Origin: Sphingomicrobium sediminis
GTDB lineage: Bacteria > Pseudomonadota > Alphaproteobacteria > Sphingomonadales > Sphingomonadaceae
Assembly: GCF_023805295.1 (NCBI RefSeq)
Contig: NZ_JAMSHT010000001.1
Location: 1,116,001 to 1,180,000 of the forward strand
Direction of reading: 5' to 3'
DNA length: 64,000 nt
Shown here: in pieces, positions 32,429 through 40,962 of the stretch
How positions within the stretch are numbered: the first letter of the stretch is position 1
How the letters are laid out: each line of letters starts with the position of its first letter
Position numbers and translations under genes: made by a program
Notes under the pieces: model-generated
Told to the model about the DNA's origin: nothing
Seen by the model: only the letters and a program-made list of their open reading frames with translations
Database searches by the model: none

Positions 32429-33082
32429 TCAGCTCGTCTGGAGACGGGCCTCCACGAGCTCGATCGCTCGCTGGACGGCGCGCTCTATACTCATTTCGGA
32501 GGTATCCAGCAAGTCCGCATCCTCTGCCTGCACGAGCGGCGCGGCATCGCGGCCCGCATCGCGCGCGTCGCGGGCGCGGATGTCGAGGAGGACATCTTCC
32601 AGATGCACATCAAGCTCGCGTCCGATCAGTTCCTTGTAGCGGCGCTCGGCGCGCACTTCGGGCGCTGCGGTGACGAACAACTTGGCCGTCGCGTCGGGCG
32701 CAATGACCGTCCCGATGTCGCGGCCATCGAGAACGGCGCCGCCGGACTGTGCTGCAAAAGCCTGCTGCCGTTCGAGCAACGCCTGGCGCACCGCGGGATA
32801 AGCCGAGACGCGACTGGCAATTTCGCCCACCGTCTCGCTCCTGAGTTCCTCGTCATCGGGGTCGACCTGGTCGAGATCGCCGATCGCGCGCACTGCCTCG
32901 AACGGATTGCCGGGATCACCGCCGAACCGAAACAGCGACAACGCCACGCCCCTATATAAGAGGCCGGTATCCATGTGCGGCAGGTCGTAATGGCGGGCGA
33001 GAGCCTTGGCGATGGTCCCCTTGCCGCTGGCGGCCGGGCCATCCACCGCGATGACGAGCGGGGCTTTTGACGATTCTGTCAT
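32429..33082 (-). CDS. cmk: Cytidylate kinase
   Basis: This 217-residue nucleotide kinase phosphorylates CMP and dCMP. The P-loop is VDGPAASGKGTIAK, with the acceptor-binding HMDTGLLYRGVAL and the LID-region arginines in the DIRARDARDAGR stretch (reduced). GAVLDGRDIGTVI is diagnostic for Cmk. The ATG at 33082 is chosen because homology begins soon after it. It precedes rpsA by about 190 bases on the same strand. Confidence 0.95.
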   Translation of the reverse strand: MTESSKAPLVIAVDGPAASGKGTIAKALARHYDLPHMDTGLLYRGVALSLFRFGGDPGNPFEAVRAIGDLDQVDPDDEELRSETVGEIASRVSAYPAVRQALLERQQAFAAQSGGAVLDGRDIGTVIAPDATAKLFVTAAPEVRAERRYKELIGRELDVHLEDVLLDIRARDARDAGRDAAPLVQAEDADLLDTSEMSIERAVQRAIELVEARLQTS

Positions 33083-33185
33083 GACAGGGCTTTGACAGCG
33101 CCCCCGCCCTATGGCAAGGCGCCGCGCAACACTTCCGGCCCGCTCGACCAATCGCGGTGCCGGCAACCAAATAAGAGGATCACAC

Positions 33186-33506
33186 ATGGTCAAAGCCGAA
33201 TGGGGCAGCAAGCGGACCTGCCCGAAATGCGGAACCCGCTTTTACGACCTTGGCAATGACGAGCCGGTCACCTGCATCGAATGCGGCGAGGAATGGATTC
33301 CCGAGCCGGTCCTGAAGTCGAAGCAGCCGATGCCGTTCGACGACAAGGACGCCAAGAAGAAGGATGCGGACCTCGCCGACGATGACGATCTCGATGATGT
33401 CGAGGACGATGATGGCGGCAGCGCCGACGACGATGTCGATCTCGACACCGGCGATGACGACATCAAGGTCGCAAAGACCGATGACGGCGACGACGACGAC
33501 AGCTAG
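33186..33506 (+). CDS. FYDLN-acid protein (TIGR02300 family)
   Basis: This 106-residue protein has an N-terminal zinc ribbon (CPKCGTRFYDLGNDE ... CIECGEEW, two CxxC pairs), the namesake FYDLN motif, and a very acidic Asp-rich C-terminal half (about residues 55-106). It is characteristic of alphaproteobacteria, found beside cmk or aroA, and of unknown function. The ATG has AGAGGA 7 bases upstream. It is divergent from cmk. Confidence 0.9.
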   Translation: MVKAEWGSKRTCPKCGTRFYDLGNDEPVTCIECGEEWIPEPVLKSKQPMPFDDKDAKKKDADLADDDDLDDVEDDDGGSADDDVDLDTGDDDIKVAKTDDGDDDDS

Positions 33507-33587
33507 AATAGAAAATTCAGCGTCGGCGTGAAATTCGGGCTTGCAATGTGAGCCAGAATTTATAAACCCCGCCAAGCAATTGGATAC

Positions 33588-33663
33588 GGGGCCTTAGCTC
33601 AGCTGGGAGAGCGCAACACTGGCAGTGTTGAGGTCAGCGGTTCGATCCCGCTAGGCTCCACCA
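33588..33663 (+). tRNA. tRNA-Ala (GGC)
   Basis: The acceptor arms are GGGGCCT and AGGCTCC, followed by A and an encoded CCA (33661-33663). The D-arm TTAGCTCAGCTGGGAGAGC, an anticodon loop with GGC in a 5-bp stem, and the T-arm GCGGTTCGATCCCGC are all present. Confidence 0.97.
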
Positions 33664-33670
33664 TCCATCA

Positions 33671-33700
33671 AAAAGGCGTCGCAGTCGCGGCGCCTTTTTT
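33671..33700 (+). terminator. Terminator of tRNA-Ala
   Basis: AAAAGGCG and CGCCTTTT form the core of the stem, followed by T6. It is placed 8 bases after the CCA end. Confidence 0.8.
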
Positions 33701-33823
33701 GATTCGGCGCGCACGAAATTTGGGCGCTCAGCATTTCCTCAGAATCTTTTCAGGGACGGACCAAGATTTGCCGTCCGCCGCGGTTCAACTTGCCTTCATC
33801 AAGCCACTTGAAGGATTGAACCC

Positions 33824-34060
33824 ATGTCCCGCCTGTTCGATCACGACGCCGCCGACCGACTCCTCGACCTGCCCGTAGGGCTGGCCGGGACGATTACGGA
33901 AGGCGAGGCATCGGACGAACCCGAGCTGGGCCCCGTGGGCGAACTCATTGGCCTGCATGCCGGCGGCAATCGCCGCGGCTGGATGCTTCGCCTCTTGCAT
34001 TGCGATCATGCCGATCCGTGGATCGACTTCGACCAGGGATGTGCGCGGCGACGGGACTGA
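33824..34060 (+). CDS. Hypothetical protein, 78 aa
   Basis: This is a small soluble protein that begins MSRLFDHDAADRLLDLPVG and ends with a basic CARRRD tail. AAGGA lies about 9 bases before the ATG. I do not recognise it. It is convergent with the Met/His-rich outer-membrane gene, 19 bases away. Confidence 0.45.
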   Translation: MSRLFDHDAADRLLDLPVGLAGTITEGEASDEPELGPVGELIGLHAGGNRRGWMLRLLHCDHADPWIDFDQGCARRRD

Positions 34061-34079
34061 ACCCGCCGCCGCACCTTCA

Positions 34080-35165
34080 TCAGAATGCGCCCTGCCAGCC
34101 GAGCATGAGCGTCCAGTCGGTCTCCATCTGGGGACCGTTGAGATCCTGATAGACAGGCAATCCGACTTCCAGCGCGAGGCGCTGGCCGGCGAGGCTCCCC
34201 TGCCCCGCAAGGTTTACACCCGCGAGCAGTTCGACCGTGTCGCCGCCGAAATTGGCAGGGTCGGCGGTCTGGACCGGCCCCATGATGGCGGGATCCTGGC
34301 CTGAAATACCGCCCTGCGTCGTCGCCTTGGCACGCAGCGAGAAAGAGACAGCGCGGATCGGCTCGTAGGCGACATAGGCGGTCAGCTCGTGGCGATCGCC
34401 CCATGTATAGCCACGATCATTCTCGCCAAGTCGAATGGTCCCAGCATATTGCGCGCCATAGCCGAGCTTTCCGTCGACCTGGCGGTACGTGATCGCAGGC
34501 TTCAGGTCCCACGTCCCGCTGCCGAGCTGCATCGCATAGGGCAGGTTGACCTCGGGCGTCATGTTCATGGGCGTGAGGATCGTATCGATTTCGCCGATCG
34601 ACCCGGTGGGGATCGAGACGGCGGCCCGGACCACCAGCTCGCGATTGGTACCGGCATCGGTCGAGCGCTTTTCCTTGATGAGCGGGAAAAGGGCGCCGAC
34701 CGTCAGGTCGCCAAAGCCCGACACTTCGGTTTCGAAATTACCAAGCTCGGTCGTGCCCATGCCGCCCTGATAGGTGACATGGTCCATGTCCTTGGTGATG
34801 TAGCTGCCCATCACGAGCAGGGTCACCTTGTCGCTCGGCGCATACATGACGCCGGCCATGTGCATGTTCATCGGCATGTCGAGCGGCACCACCCGCAGCG
34901 TGGGCGGCATGCCCGGCATCCCGGCGAAGCGGTTCGGAATGGTGGTCACGATCTCATCGGGCGAAATCGAGTCGGTCCCGATGCGGTTGCCCGACATGTT
35001 CATGTGCATGAAGCGGTAGGAGAACATCACCTCCCCAGCGCCATGGCTATGGTCGGCCATCACGCCGATGGGGGCATGATCGATGGCGTGAGTCCCGTCG
35101 GCAAAGGCGGGCGCGGCAAAAGTGAAAGGGGCCACGGCCAGCGCCGCGCCAATAAAGCGTTTCAT
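34080..35165 (-). CDS. Met/His-rich outer-membrane beta-barrel protein, probably metal (copper) related
   Basis: This 361-residue protein has a signal peptide (about 1-22, ending APAFA). Right after it come Met- and His-rich stretches (HAIDHAPIGVMADHSHG, FMHMNMSGN, then MPGMPP and MPMNMHM) of the kind that bind copper. The rest alternates aromatic and Gly residues in beta strands and ends with a C-terminal Phe (MLGWQGAF), typical of outer-membrane barrels. The start has AAGGA upstream. The gene just upstream encodes a secreted His/Met-rich small protein, so the pair looks like a copper-handling operon without the usual CopA/B oxidase. Confidence 0.7.
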   Translation of the reverse strand: MKRFIGAALAVAPFTFAAPAFADGTHAIDHAPIGVMADHSHGAGEVMFSYRFMHMNMSGNRIGTDSISPDEIVTTIPNRFAGMPGMPPTLRVVPLDMPMNMHMAGVMYAPSDKVTLLVMGSYITKDMDHVTYQGGMGTTELGNFETEVSGFGDLTVGALFPLIKEKRSTDAGTNRELVVRAAVSIPTGSIGEIDTILTPMNMTPEVNLPYAMQLGSGTWDLKPAITYRQVDGKLGYGAQYAGTIRLGENDRGYTWGDRHELTAYVAYEPIRAVSFSLRAKATTQGGISGQDPAIMGPVQTADPANFGGDTVELLAGVNLAGQGSLAGQRLALEVGLPVYQDLNGPQMETDWTLMLGWQGAF

Positions 35166-35206
35166 GATTTGAATTTTCCTTCGGTTGATCGAGTTTTGGG
35201 GGTCGA

Positions 35207-35587
35207 TCAGGCCGAAGGAGGCGCGCGCGAGGGCGGCCGCGGGGCGCGCCGCTGCGCACCGATGATGGCTGCCAGTTCGAGCGGATCACGAAGGTCGCCC
35301 GCCTGGGCGGTCGAGAGCTTCATTGCATCGCTGCCGCCAAGCGCGGCCTGCGCTACACCGGCAAATCCGCAATCGGGTTTCTCGAATGCGGTTTCATGGT
35401 CGACATGGGACGCACCCATCTCGCCATGGTCCATGTCCGCATGATGGATCATCTCGCCCATGTCCGCCACTTGCTGTGCGGGACAGGGATGCAGCACCCA
35501 GCCCGAGGCGGTGGCGACGGGCATGAAACCGGACGGGATTGCCGCCAGCATCAGCATCGCGAGGGCCAGGAGGGTGCGCGTCAGCAT
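35207..35587 (-). CDS. Secreted Met/His-rich small protein (DUF2946-like)
   Basis: This 126-residue protein has a signal peptide (MLTRTLLALAMLMLAAIPSG) and then HPCP and a Met/His-rich stretch (DMGEMIHHADMDHGEMGASH), followed by one more Cys. It resembles DUF2946-type proteins near copper genes. GGAGGG lies 6 bases before the ATG. It is followed at 41 bases by the outer-membrane protein gene, probably as one operon. A periplasmic copper-binding role is an inference from composition. Confidence 0.65.
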   Translation of the reverse strand: MLTRTLLALAMLMLAAIPSGFMPVATASGWVLHPCPAQQVADMGEMIHHADMDHGEMGASHVDHETAFEKPDCGFAGVAQAALGGSDAMKLSTAQAGDLRDPLELAAIIGAQRRAPRPPSRAPPSA

Positions 35588-35620
35588 GGTCGCCCTCCCC
35601 CTAGACGCCGACGAGACACA

Positions 35621-35667
35621 AAAAAAGAGGCGGCGGAGACCGTGTGGTCTCCGCCGCCCCTCTTTTT
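35621..35667 (-). terminator. Terminator of the Flp pilin gene
   Basis: A long GC-rich stem (arms of about 16 bases containing GGCGGAGACC and GGTCTCCGCC, loop GTGT) is flanked by A6 on the left and T5 on the right. It sits 16 bases beyond the pilin stop codon on the minus strand and may work in both directions. Confidence 0.85.
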
Positions 35668-35682
35668 GGGCTCTAACGAAGC

Positions 35683-35838
35683 TTAGAGTTCGTTGGCAAC
35701 TTCGTTGAAGGTGTTGCCGAGCTGGCTGCCGATGCTGTTCATGGCAGCAATCGCGGCAACAGCGATCAGGGCGGCGATCAGGCCGTATTCAATAGCAGTC
35801 GCACCCTTGTTGTTCAGCTTCTTAAGAATCTTGGTCAT
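35683..35838 (-). CDS. Flp-family type IVb pilin
   Basis: This is a 51-residue prepilin. A short basic leader (MTKILKKLNNKG) is followed by the prepilin-peptidase site G/ATAIEYGLIAALIAVAA, with Glu at position 5 of the mature protein, then a hydrophobic helix and a short tail ending NEVANEL. The ATG at 35838 has AGGAG 7 bases upstream. No tad/cpa assembly genes are in the window, so this is a separate pilin gene. The leader region upstream can fold (see the inverted repeats at 35855-35924). Confidence 0.92.
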   Translation of the reverse strand: MTKILKKLNNKGATAIEYGLIAALIAVAAIAAMNSIGSQLGNTFNEVANEL

Positions 35839-35854
35839 CTCTGGTCTCCTAGTG

Positions 35855-35924
35855 ATTCCACAAATTTAATTGGGTTTCCCCATGTCCCCCGACACGGGGA
35901 TCCCGCGATCGGTAGTTGTGGAAT
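35855..35924 (-). promoter_or_regulatory. Nested inverted repeats upstream of the Flp pilin start
   Basis: ATTCCACAA (35855-35863) and TTGTGGAAT (35916-35924) are perfect 9-base complements 52 bases apart. Between them a second hairpin is formed by CCCC-AT-GTC and GAC-AC-GGGG (about 35879-35899). Lying 17-86 bases before the pilin ATG, they may form a structured leader or a two-site operator. Confidence 0.45.
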
Positions 35925-36014
35925 AGACCCTAGGGGGTTGAGAAATCGTAAAACCGGCAGGTTATTATCCGTTAACCTAATCTAGTTGATTTGGCTGTTT
36001 TCCGCCAAAAATTT

Positions 36015-37949
36015 CTAAAGACGTTCAAAAAAGTCTTCCAACTCGCGGAAAATATTACGCAAAACGCCATCATCGACCTCCCAATCCTCGGGGATCGGGG
36101 ATTGGCGTTCGGACGGCGGCGGGAGCGGCCGGAAATCGCGCGGCAATTGCGGTCCGCGCGTGCCGTCGACACTCAAGGCACCGGACATGAAGTCCTTCCA
36201 GATCGAGGCCGGAAGCGTGCCGCCCGATACGTTGCCGAGCGAGCGGTCATCATCATGGCCGACCCAGACACCGACGACGAGGTTGCCGGCAAAGCCGATG
36301 AAGATGGCGTCGCGATTGTCCTGCGTAGTGCCGGTCTTGCCGAAAGTCTGGGTTCGCAGGGCGGCGCGGCGGCCGGTTCCTTCATTGGCGGCCGCGTAGA
36401 GGAGGTCGAGCATGGGCTCCCATTCCTCGTCGCTGTCCATCTGCGCTTGGCGGCCGAGCATCGCCGGTCCTGCCCCGTCGGCAAGGCCGCGTTCCTCGAC
36501 CGGATAGCGACCGCTGGCAACGGCGGCATAGGCTGCGGTCATCTCGATGAGCGGAATGCCGCCGGTGCCGAGCGCATAGCTGGGCCCGTCAGGGATATCG
36601 GCATCGATGCCCAATTCGCGCGCGGTGCGAACGATGCGGTCACGCCCCACTTCCTGCGCGAGACGGACGGTCGCCGCATTGGAGGAGCGCGCAAAGGCTT
36701 CGCGCAAGGTGATCTGGCCGCGATATTCGCCATCGGCGTTGCGCGGGCTCCAGCCATCGACCGTGATTGGGCTGTCATCGATCAGGTCGTCTGCCTCCCA
36801 GCCGGCGCGAAGGGCCGCGAGATAGACGACTAACTTGAACGCGCTGCCCGGCTGGCGATTGGCCTGGGTCGCGCGATTGAAGGGGCTGGCCTTGTAGGAG
36901 CGCCCGCCGATCAGCGCGACGACTTCGCCGGTCGGACGCATGGCGACCAGCGCCACCTGTCGGTCACCGAGATTGGCATTGATCGTCGCGCGCACGGCGA
37001 TGCGTTGCAGGTCGGCATCGAGCGTCGTCGGCACTTCGGTCACGCCATAGTCGGCGGCCATGGTCGAACGGGCCCGCGGCGCGACCCAGTCGGCGAAATA
37101 GGTGCCGGTCGGAAGGCTGGCGCGGCTGCCGCGCAATGTCGCGCTGGCCGTATTGGACGCTGTCTGCTGGTCGAGCATGCCGAGATCGGCCATCGACTGG
37201 AGGACGATGCGGCTGCGCGCCTGCGCACCGTCAAGGTTGCGGGTCGGCGCAAGCCGCGAGGGCGCCTTGACCATGCCGGCGAGCATGGCGGATTCGGCAA
37301 GCGTCAGATCTTCGGGCTCGCGATCGAAATAGTGGCGGCTCGCGGCGCGCAGGCCATAGACGCCGTCGCCGAAATAGATGCTGGAAAGATAGCGCGAGAG
37401 GATCTCATCCTTGGTCAGCCAGCCCTCGAGCCAGAAGGCGATGATCGCTTCCTGCGCCTTGCGCGACAATTTTCGTTCGCCGTCGAGGAAGGCGGTCTTG
37501 GCAAGCTGCTGGGTGATGGTCGAGCCGCCCTGACGCACGCCGCCAGCCTGCGCATTGGCCCACATGGCGCGCGCAATACCGCGCGGGTCGACGCCCCAAT
37601 GACTGTAGAAGCGACGGTCCTCGATCGCCATGAAGGCCTGCGTCACATGGGCGGGCAAGCGGGTCACGTCGACAGGCTCGTCCTTGATCGCGCCGCGCCG
37701 CGCTATCGGCTGCCCTTCGGCGGAGAGGAATAGCATGGCGGGCTCTTCGAGCGGCTCGAGGCTGCGCCCGAGCGGCGCCGTGAAGATCAGCCACAGCAAG
37801 GTGACGAGGAAAATTGCGGAAAAGCCGGTGAACCCCCAGCGCAGCCAGCGCCAGCGACGCTTTTTTCGCGGCGGCTCGGGCTCGGCCATTTCCTGGAGCC
37901 AGTCGGGACCGTCGCCGGTGGGGTCAAAATCTACATCGCGCTCGGCCAT
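36015..37949 (-). CDS. Class A penicillin-binding protein (PBP1A family)
   Basis: This is a 644-residue bifunctional peptidoglycan synthase. A cytoplasmic tail and one membrane helix (about 38-58) precede the glycosyltransferase domain, with catalytic Glu 110 in MAIEDRRFYSHWG and QGGSTITQQLAKT. The transpeptidase domain follows, with S369-AFK, S422-SN and K538-TG (FGKTGTTQDNRD). All catalytic residues are intact. The ATG at 37949 has GGGAG 4-5 bases upstream. It is divergent from the peptide-binding lipoprotein, with a near-perfect palindrome between them. Confidence 0.93.
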   Translation of the reverse strand: MAERDVDFDPTGDGPDWLQEMAEPEPPRKKRRWRWLRWGFTGFSAIFLVTLLWLIFTAPLGRSLEPLEEPAMLFLSAEGQPIARRGAIKDEPVDVTRLPAHVTQAFMAIEDRRFYSHWGVDPRGIARAMWANAQAGGVRQGGSTITQQLAKTAFLDGERKLSRKAQEAIIAFWLEGWLTKDEILSRYLSSIYFGDGVYGLRAASRHYFDREPEDLTLAESAMLAGMVKAPSRLAPTRNLDGAQARSRIVLQSMADLGMLDQQTASNTASATLRGSRASLPTGTYFADWVAPRARSTMAADYGVTEVPTTLDADLQRIAVRATINANLGDRQVALVAMRPTGEVVALIGGRSYKASPFNRATQANRQPGSAFKLVVYLAALRAGWEADDLIDDSPITVDGWSPRNADGEYRGQITLREAFARSSNAATVRLAQEVGRDRIVRTARELGIDADIPDGPSYALGTGGIPLIEMTAAYAAVASGRYPVEERGLADGAGPAMLGRQAQMDSDEEWEPMLDLLYAAANEGTGRRAALRTQTFGKTGTTQDNRDAIFIGFAGNLVVGVWVGHDDDRSLGNVSGGTLPASIWKDFMSGALSVDGTRGPQLPRDFRPLPPPSERQSPIPEDWEVDDGVLRNIFRELEDFFERL

Positions 37950-37982
37950 CGGCTCCCGACATACTGGTTGATACGAACTCAA

Positions 37983-38004
37983 CTGTTTTATACGTATAAG
38001 ACAG
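37983..38004. promoter_or_regulatory. 22-bp near-perfect palindrome between PBP1A and the SBP lipoprotein gene
   Basis: The perfect core TTATACGTATAA is extended by CTGT on the left and ACAG on the right with one mismatch. It is placed 34 bases before the PBP1A start and 73 bases before the lipoprotein start, a position fit for a shared operator. The binding protein is unknown. Confidence 0.55.
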
Positions 38005-38076
38005 CCAAGTCCAATGTCGTTCGTCGAATTGCCGGGCCTTGCTGAACCCTGACTGAAACCCCCATATGAAGACCAA

Positions 38077-39492
38077 ATGCAGCCGCTGACGACCCGCCTC
38101 CTCCCCCTCGCCCTTGCCGCCCTGCTCGCGGGCTGCGGGAGCAATGTCGAGCGCGAAACGCATGTCGTGCTGGTCGAGGGCGGGCCCGATGACACGTCAC
38201 TCGAACAGATGGTGGCGATGGCCGAGCGACAGGGCCTCGTCCGCTTCGATGCCGGCGGCGATATCGTCCCTGCTTTGGCGCGCAGCTGGCATGTCAGCGA
38301 TGATGGGCGCAGTTACATTTTCCGTTTGGAGGATGGCAGCTGGCCGGACGGCTCTGACATCGAGGCGGAAGATGTGGCGGCAGCGCTGCGTGCGACCTTG
38401 GCCGACGACGAGAATGATCTGGCCGACATGCTCGGCGCAATCCGCGATATTCGCGCGATGACCGACCGCGTCATCGAGATCCGGCTCAACAGCCCGCGCC
38501 CGCATTTCCTGCAACTGCTCGCGCAGCCGGCGCTTGGCGTCACACATGGTGACATGCCCGGCGGCCCCTTCCGCCGGCTCGAAGGTAATGAAGGTGACGG
38601 CGTCCTCGTCGGCCGCCTTGTCCCGCGCCCGCGCAGCGACGAGATGGTCGAGCAGCAAGTCCGTATAGAAGCCGATACGGTCGGCGATGCAATTGCCCGC
38701 TTCCTCGCGAACGACGTCGACATGGTGACGGGCGGCGGCTTTTCGAGCCTGCCTCTAGCGCGCGAGGCGAGCGGCCTGTTCGGCGGCCCGCGACTTGACC
38801 CGGTGCACGGCCTGTTCGGGCTCGTGCCGGTGGGCGACGCCCCCTTGTTCGCCGGTCCCGAAGTCCGCCGCGCCCTAAGCGACCTCATCGATCGCGCTGC
38901 CTTGGCCTCCGATCTTGGTCTTCCGGTCGCCAGCGCGAGAGCCAACATCCTCGATTCCAATGTCGGTGCTTCGCCCGAACCCGAGGATACGCGCGACATC
39001 GACGAGCGTCGCGACATTGCCCGCGATCTACTGCAGGAGGCCGGCCTCGGTGGCAGTATCGTTCGCATCGCGCTTCCGGACGGGCCTGGGTCCGCCTTGC
39101 TTTATGCCCGGCTTGCAGCAGACTGGGGCACTGTCGGCCTGCTCGTCGAACGCGGCGAAGCCGAAGATGCCACGCTCGCGCTGATCGACAAGGTCGCACC
39201 CGCCCAGACCGCAGCTTGGTATCTCCGGCAGTTCCGCTGCGACCTGCGTGCCATCTGCAACGAAGAGGCCGACACCTTGCTTGCCGAAGCGCGCGCAGCC
39301 TCCAGCGCCAGCGAGCGAGCCGCCCTGCTCGGACGCGCCGCGCAATTGATGGACGCCGACCGTCTCTTCTTTTCGCTGGGGACCCCGGTACGCTGGTCGC
39401 TCGTTGATCAGGACATGAACGGGTTCACTCCCAACCGCTTTGCCCGCCATTTTCCCGGTGCCTTGCGCCGACCTTCAGCAGCGAGCCGATAG
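38077..39492 (+). CDS. Peptide-ABC-type substrate-binding lipoprotein (SBP_bac_5 family)
   Basis: This 471-residue protein has a lipoprotein signal peptide ending in LLAGC, lipidated Cys 20. The remainder follows the oligopeptide-binding protein layout, including VPALARSWHVSDDGRSYIFR and DGSDIEAEDVAAALR. No permease or ATPase genes are adjacent, so it is an orphan binding protein that may serve a distant transporter or a signalling role. It is divergent from PBP1A; import of cell-wall peptides is possible but not shown. DUF4112 follows with no gap (TAG then ATG). Confidence 0.82.
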   Translation: MQPLTTRLLPLALAALLAGCGSNVERETHVVLVEGGPDDTSLEQMVAMAERQGLVRFDAGGDIVPALARSWHVSDDGRSYIFRLEDGSWPDGSDIEAEDVAAALRATLADDENDLADMLGAIRDIRAMTDRVIEIRLNSPRPHFLQLLAQPALGVTHGDMPGGPFRRLEGNEGDGVLVGRLVPRPRSDEMVEQQVRIEADTVGDAIARFLANDVDMVTGGGFSSLPLAREASGLFGGPRLDPVHGLFGLVPVGDAPLFAGPEVRRALSDLIDRAALASDLGLPVASARANILDSNVGASPEPEDTRDIDERRDIARDLLQEAGLGGSIVRIALPDGPGSALLYARLAADWGTVGLLVERGEAEDATLALIDKVAPAQTAAWYLRQFRCDLRAICNEEADTLLAEARAASSASERAALLGRAAQLMDADRLFFSLGTPVRWSLVDQDMNGFTPNRFARHFPGALRRPSAASR

Positions 39493-39900
39493 ATGATCGA
39501 CACAACCGACCTTTACGACCGCGCCCGCCTCTCCAAGGAACCGCATGACGTGCGCAAGCGGGTTGAGCGGCTCGAAGCCTTGCTCGAACGCCTGTTCGTC
39601 GTGCCGGGGATCGACAAGCCGATCGGCCTCGATGCGATCCTGTCGCTCATCCCCGGCGTGGGCACGATTTCGGGCGCAGCGCTCGGCAGCTATCTCGTCT
39701 GGGAGGCGCGCAATCTCGGCCTCAGCAAGTGGCAGATGGCGCGAATGAACCTCAACACCTTGTTCGACATGGCGCTCGGCGCGATCCCATTCGTCGGGGT
39801 CATTCCCGATTTCTTCTTCCGCTCGAACAGCCGCAACCTGCGGATCATCCGCAAGCATCTCGACAAGCATCACCCGGCCGAACCGGGCGCGCCGGTCTAA
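39493..39900 (+). CDS. DUF4112 membrane-associated protein
   Basis: This 135-residue protein has two hydrophobic hairpin segments (IGLDAILSLIPGVGTISGAA and DMALGAIPFVGVIPDFFF), the hallmark of DUF4112, and a basic C-terminus. It starts directly at the base after the SBP stop codon. Function unknown; the paired GxIP turns suggest re-entrant or short membrane helices. Its stop overlaps nadA by 4 bases, tail to tail. Confidence 0.85.
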   Translation: MIDTTDLYDRARLSKEPHDVRKRVERLEALLERLFVVPGIDKPIGLDAILSLIPGVGTISGAALGSYLVWEARNLGLSKWQMARMNLNTLFDMALGAIPFVGVIPDFFFRSNSRNLRIIRKHLDKHHPAEPGAPV

Positions 39901-40895
39901 CGCATTTGCGGCTTGCCGACGTCTCCCTGCCCCACTGTACGGCCAGCCATTTCGAGCATGCGGTCGAGCGGCTTGCGGGCAGCATCCATCAGCTCCGGGC
40001 TGAGTTCGATTTGCGGCTCGAGGTCGCGTAGCGCGACGTAGAGTTTCTCGAGCGTGTTGAGCGCCATGTACGGGCACATGTTGCAGTTGCAGTTCCCGTC
40101 GCCGCCGGGGACACCGATGAAGGTCGTCTCGGGACGTGCTTTCTCCATCTGGTGGATGATATGCGGCTCGGTCGCGACCAGCACGGTCTTGGCGTCGGTC
40201 TCGGTACAGAATTTGAGGATCGAGCTGGTCGAACCGACATGATCGGCATGCTCGACGATATGCGGCGGGCATTCGGGATGCGCGGCAACCGGGGCGTCGG
40301 GATGCTCTTCCTTCAGCTTCAGCAGTTCGGTCTCGCTAAACGCTTGGTGGACGATGCAGATGCCCGGCCACAGCAGCATGTCGCGCCCCGACTTGCGGGC
40401 AAGATAACCGCCAAGGTGCCGGTCGGGCGCGAAGATGATCTTCTGGTCCTCGGGGATCTGGTCGAGGATGACCTGCGCCGACGACGAGGTGACGATGATG
40501 TCGCTCAGCGCTTTCACTTCGGCCGAGCAGTTGATGTAGGTGAGCGCTATATGGTCGGGATGCTGTTCGCGGAACGCCTTGAACTGGTCGGGCGGGCAGC
40601 TGTCCTCGAGGCTGCAACCGGCATCCATGTCGGGCAGGATCACGGTCTTTTCAGGGCTCAGGATCTTGGCGGTCTCGGCCATGAAGCGAACGCCGCAAAA
40701 GGCGATCACGTCGGCATCGGTCGCCGCGGCCTTGCGCGACAGATCGAGGCTGTCACCGACAAAGTCGGCGAGGTCCTGGATTTCGGGCTTCTGGTAATAG
40801 TGGGCGAGAATGACCGCGTTGCGCTCTTTCTTGAGCCGCTCGATCTCGGCGAGCAGGTCGGCGCCGGTGGGCGGGGCGGAAACGGGGGCGGTCAT
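39897..40895 (-). CDS. nadA: Quinolinate synthase
   Basis: This 332-residue [4Fe-4S] enzyme joins iminoaspartate and dihydroxyacetone phosphate to quinolinate in NAD synthesis. The three cluster cysteines lie in MDAGCSLEDSC, AAHPECPPHIV and NCNCNMCPYM, and the NadA signatures AHYYQKPEIQDLADFVGDS and ITSSSA-type turns are present. nadB and nadC are not in the window. The sequence starts MTAPVSAPPTGADLL. Confidence 0.96.
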   Translation of the reverse strand: MTAPVSAPPTGADLLAEIERLKKERNAVILAHYYQKPEIQDLADFVGDSLDLSRKAAATDADVIAFCGVRFMAETAKILSPEKTVILPDMDAGCSLEDSCPPDQFKAFREQHPDHIALTYINCSAEVKALSDIIVTSSSAQVILDQIPEDQKIIFAPDRHLGGYLARKSGRDMLLWPGICIVHQAFSETELLKLKEEHPDAPVAAHPECPPHIVEHADHVGSTSSILKFCTETDAKTVLVATEPHIIHQMEKARPETTFIGVPGGDGNCNCNMCPYMALNTLEKLYVALRDLEPQIELSPELMDAARKPLDRMLEMAGRTVGQGDVGKPQMR

Positions 40896-40962
40896 GGCTT
40901 ACTCTCCCAATAGCTCTTGAGGCCGATGTAAGGGCTCGACGAGGCGGCGTCGAGGGGGTGTG

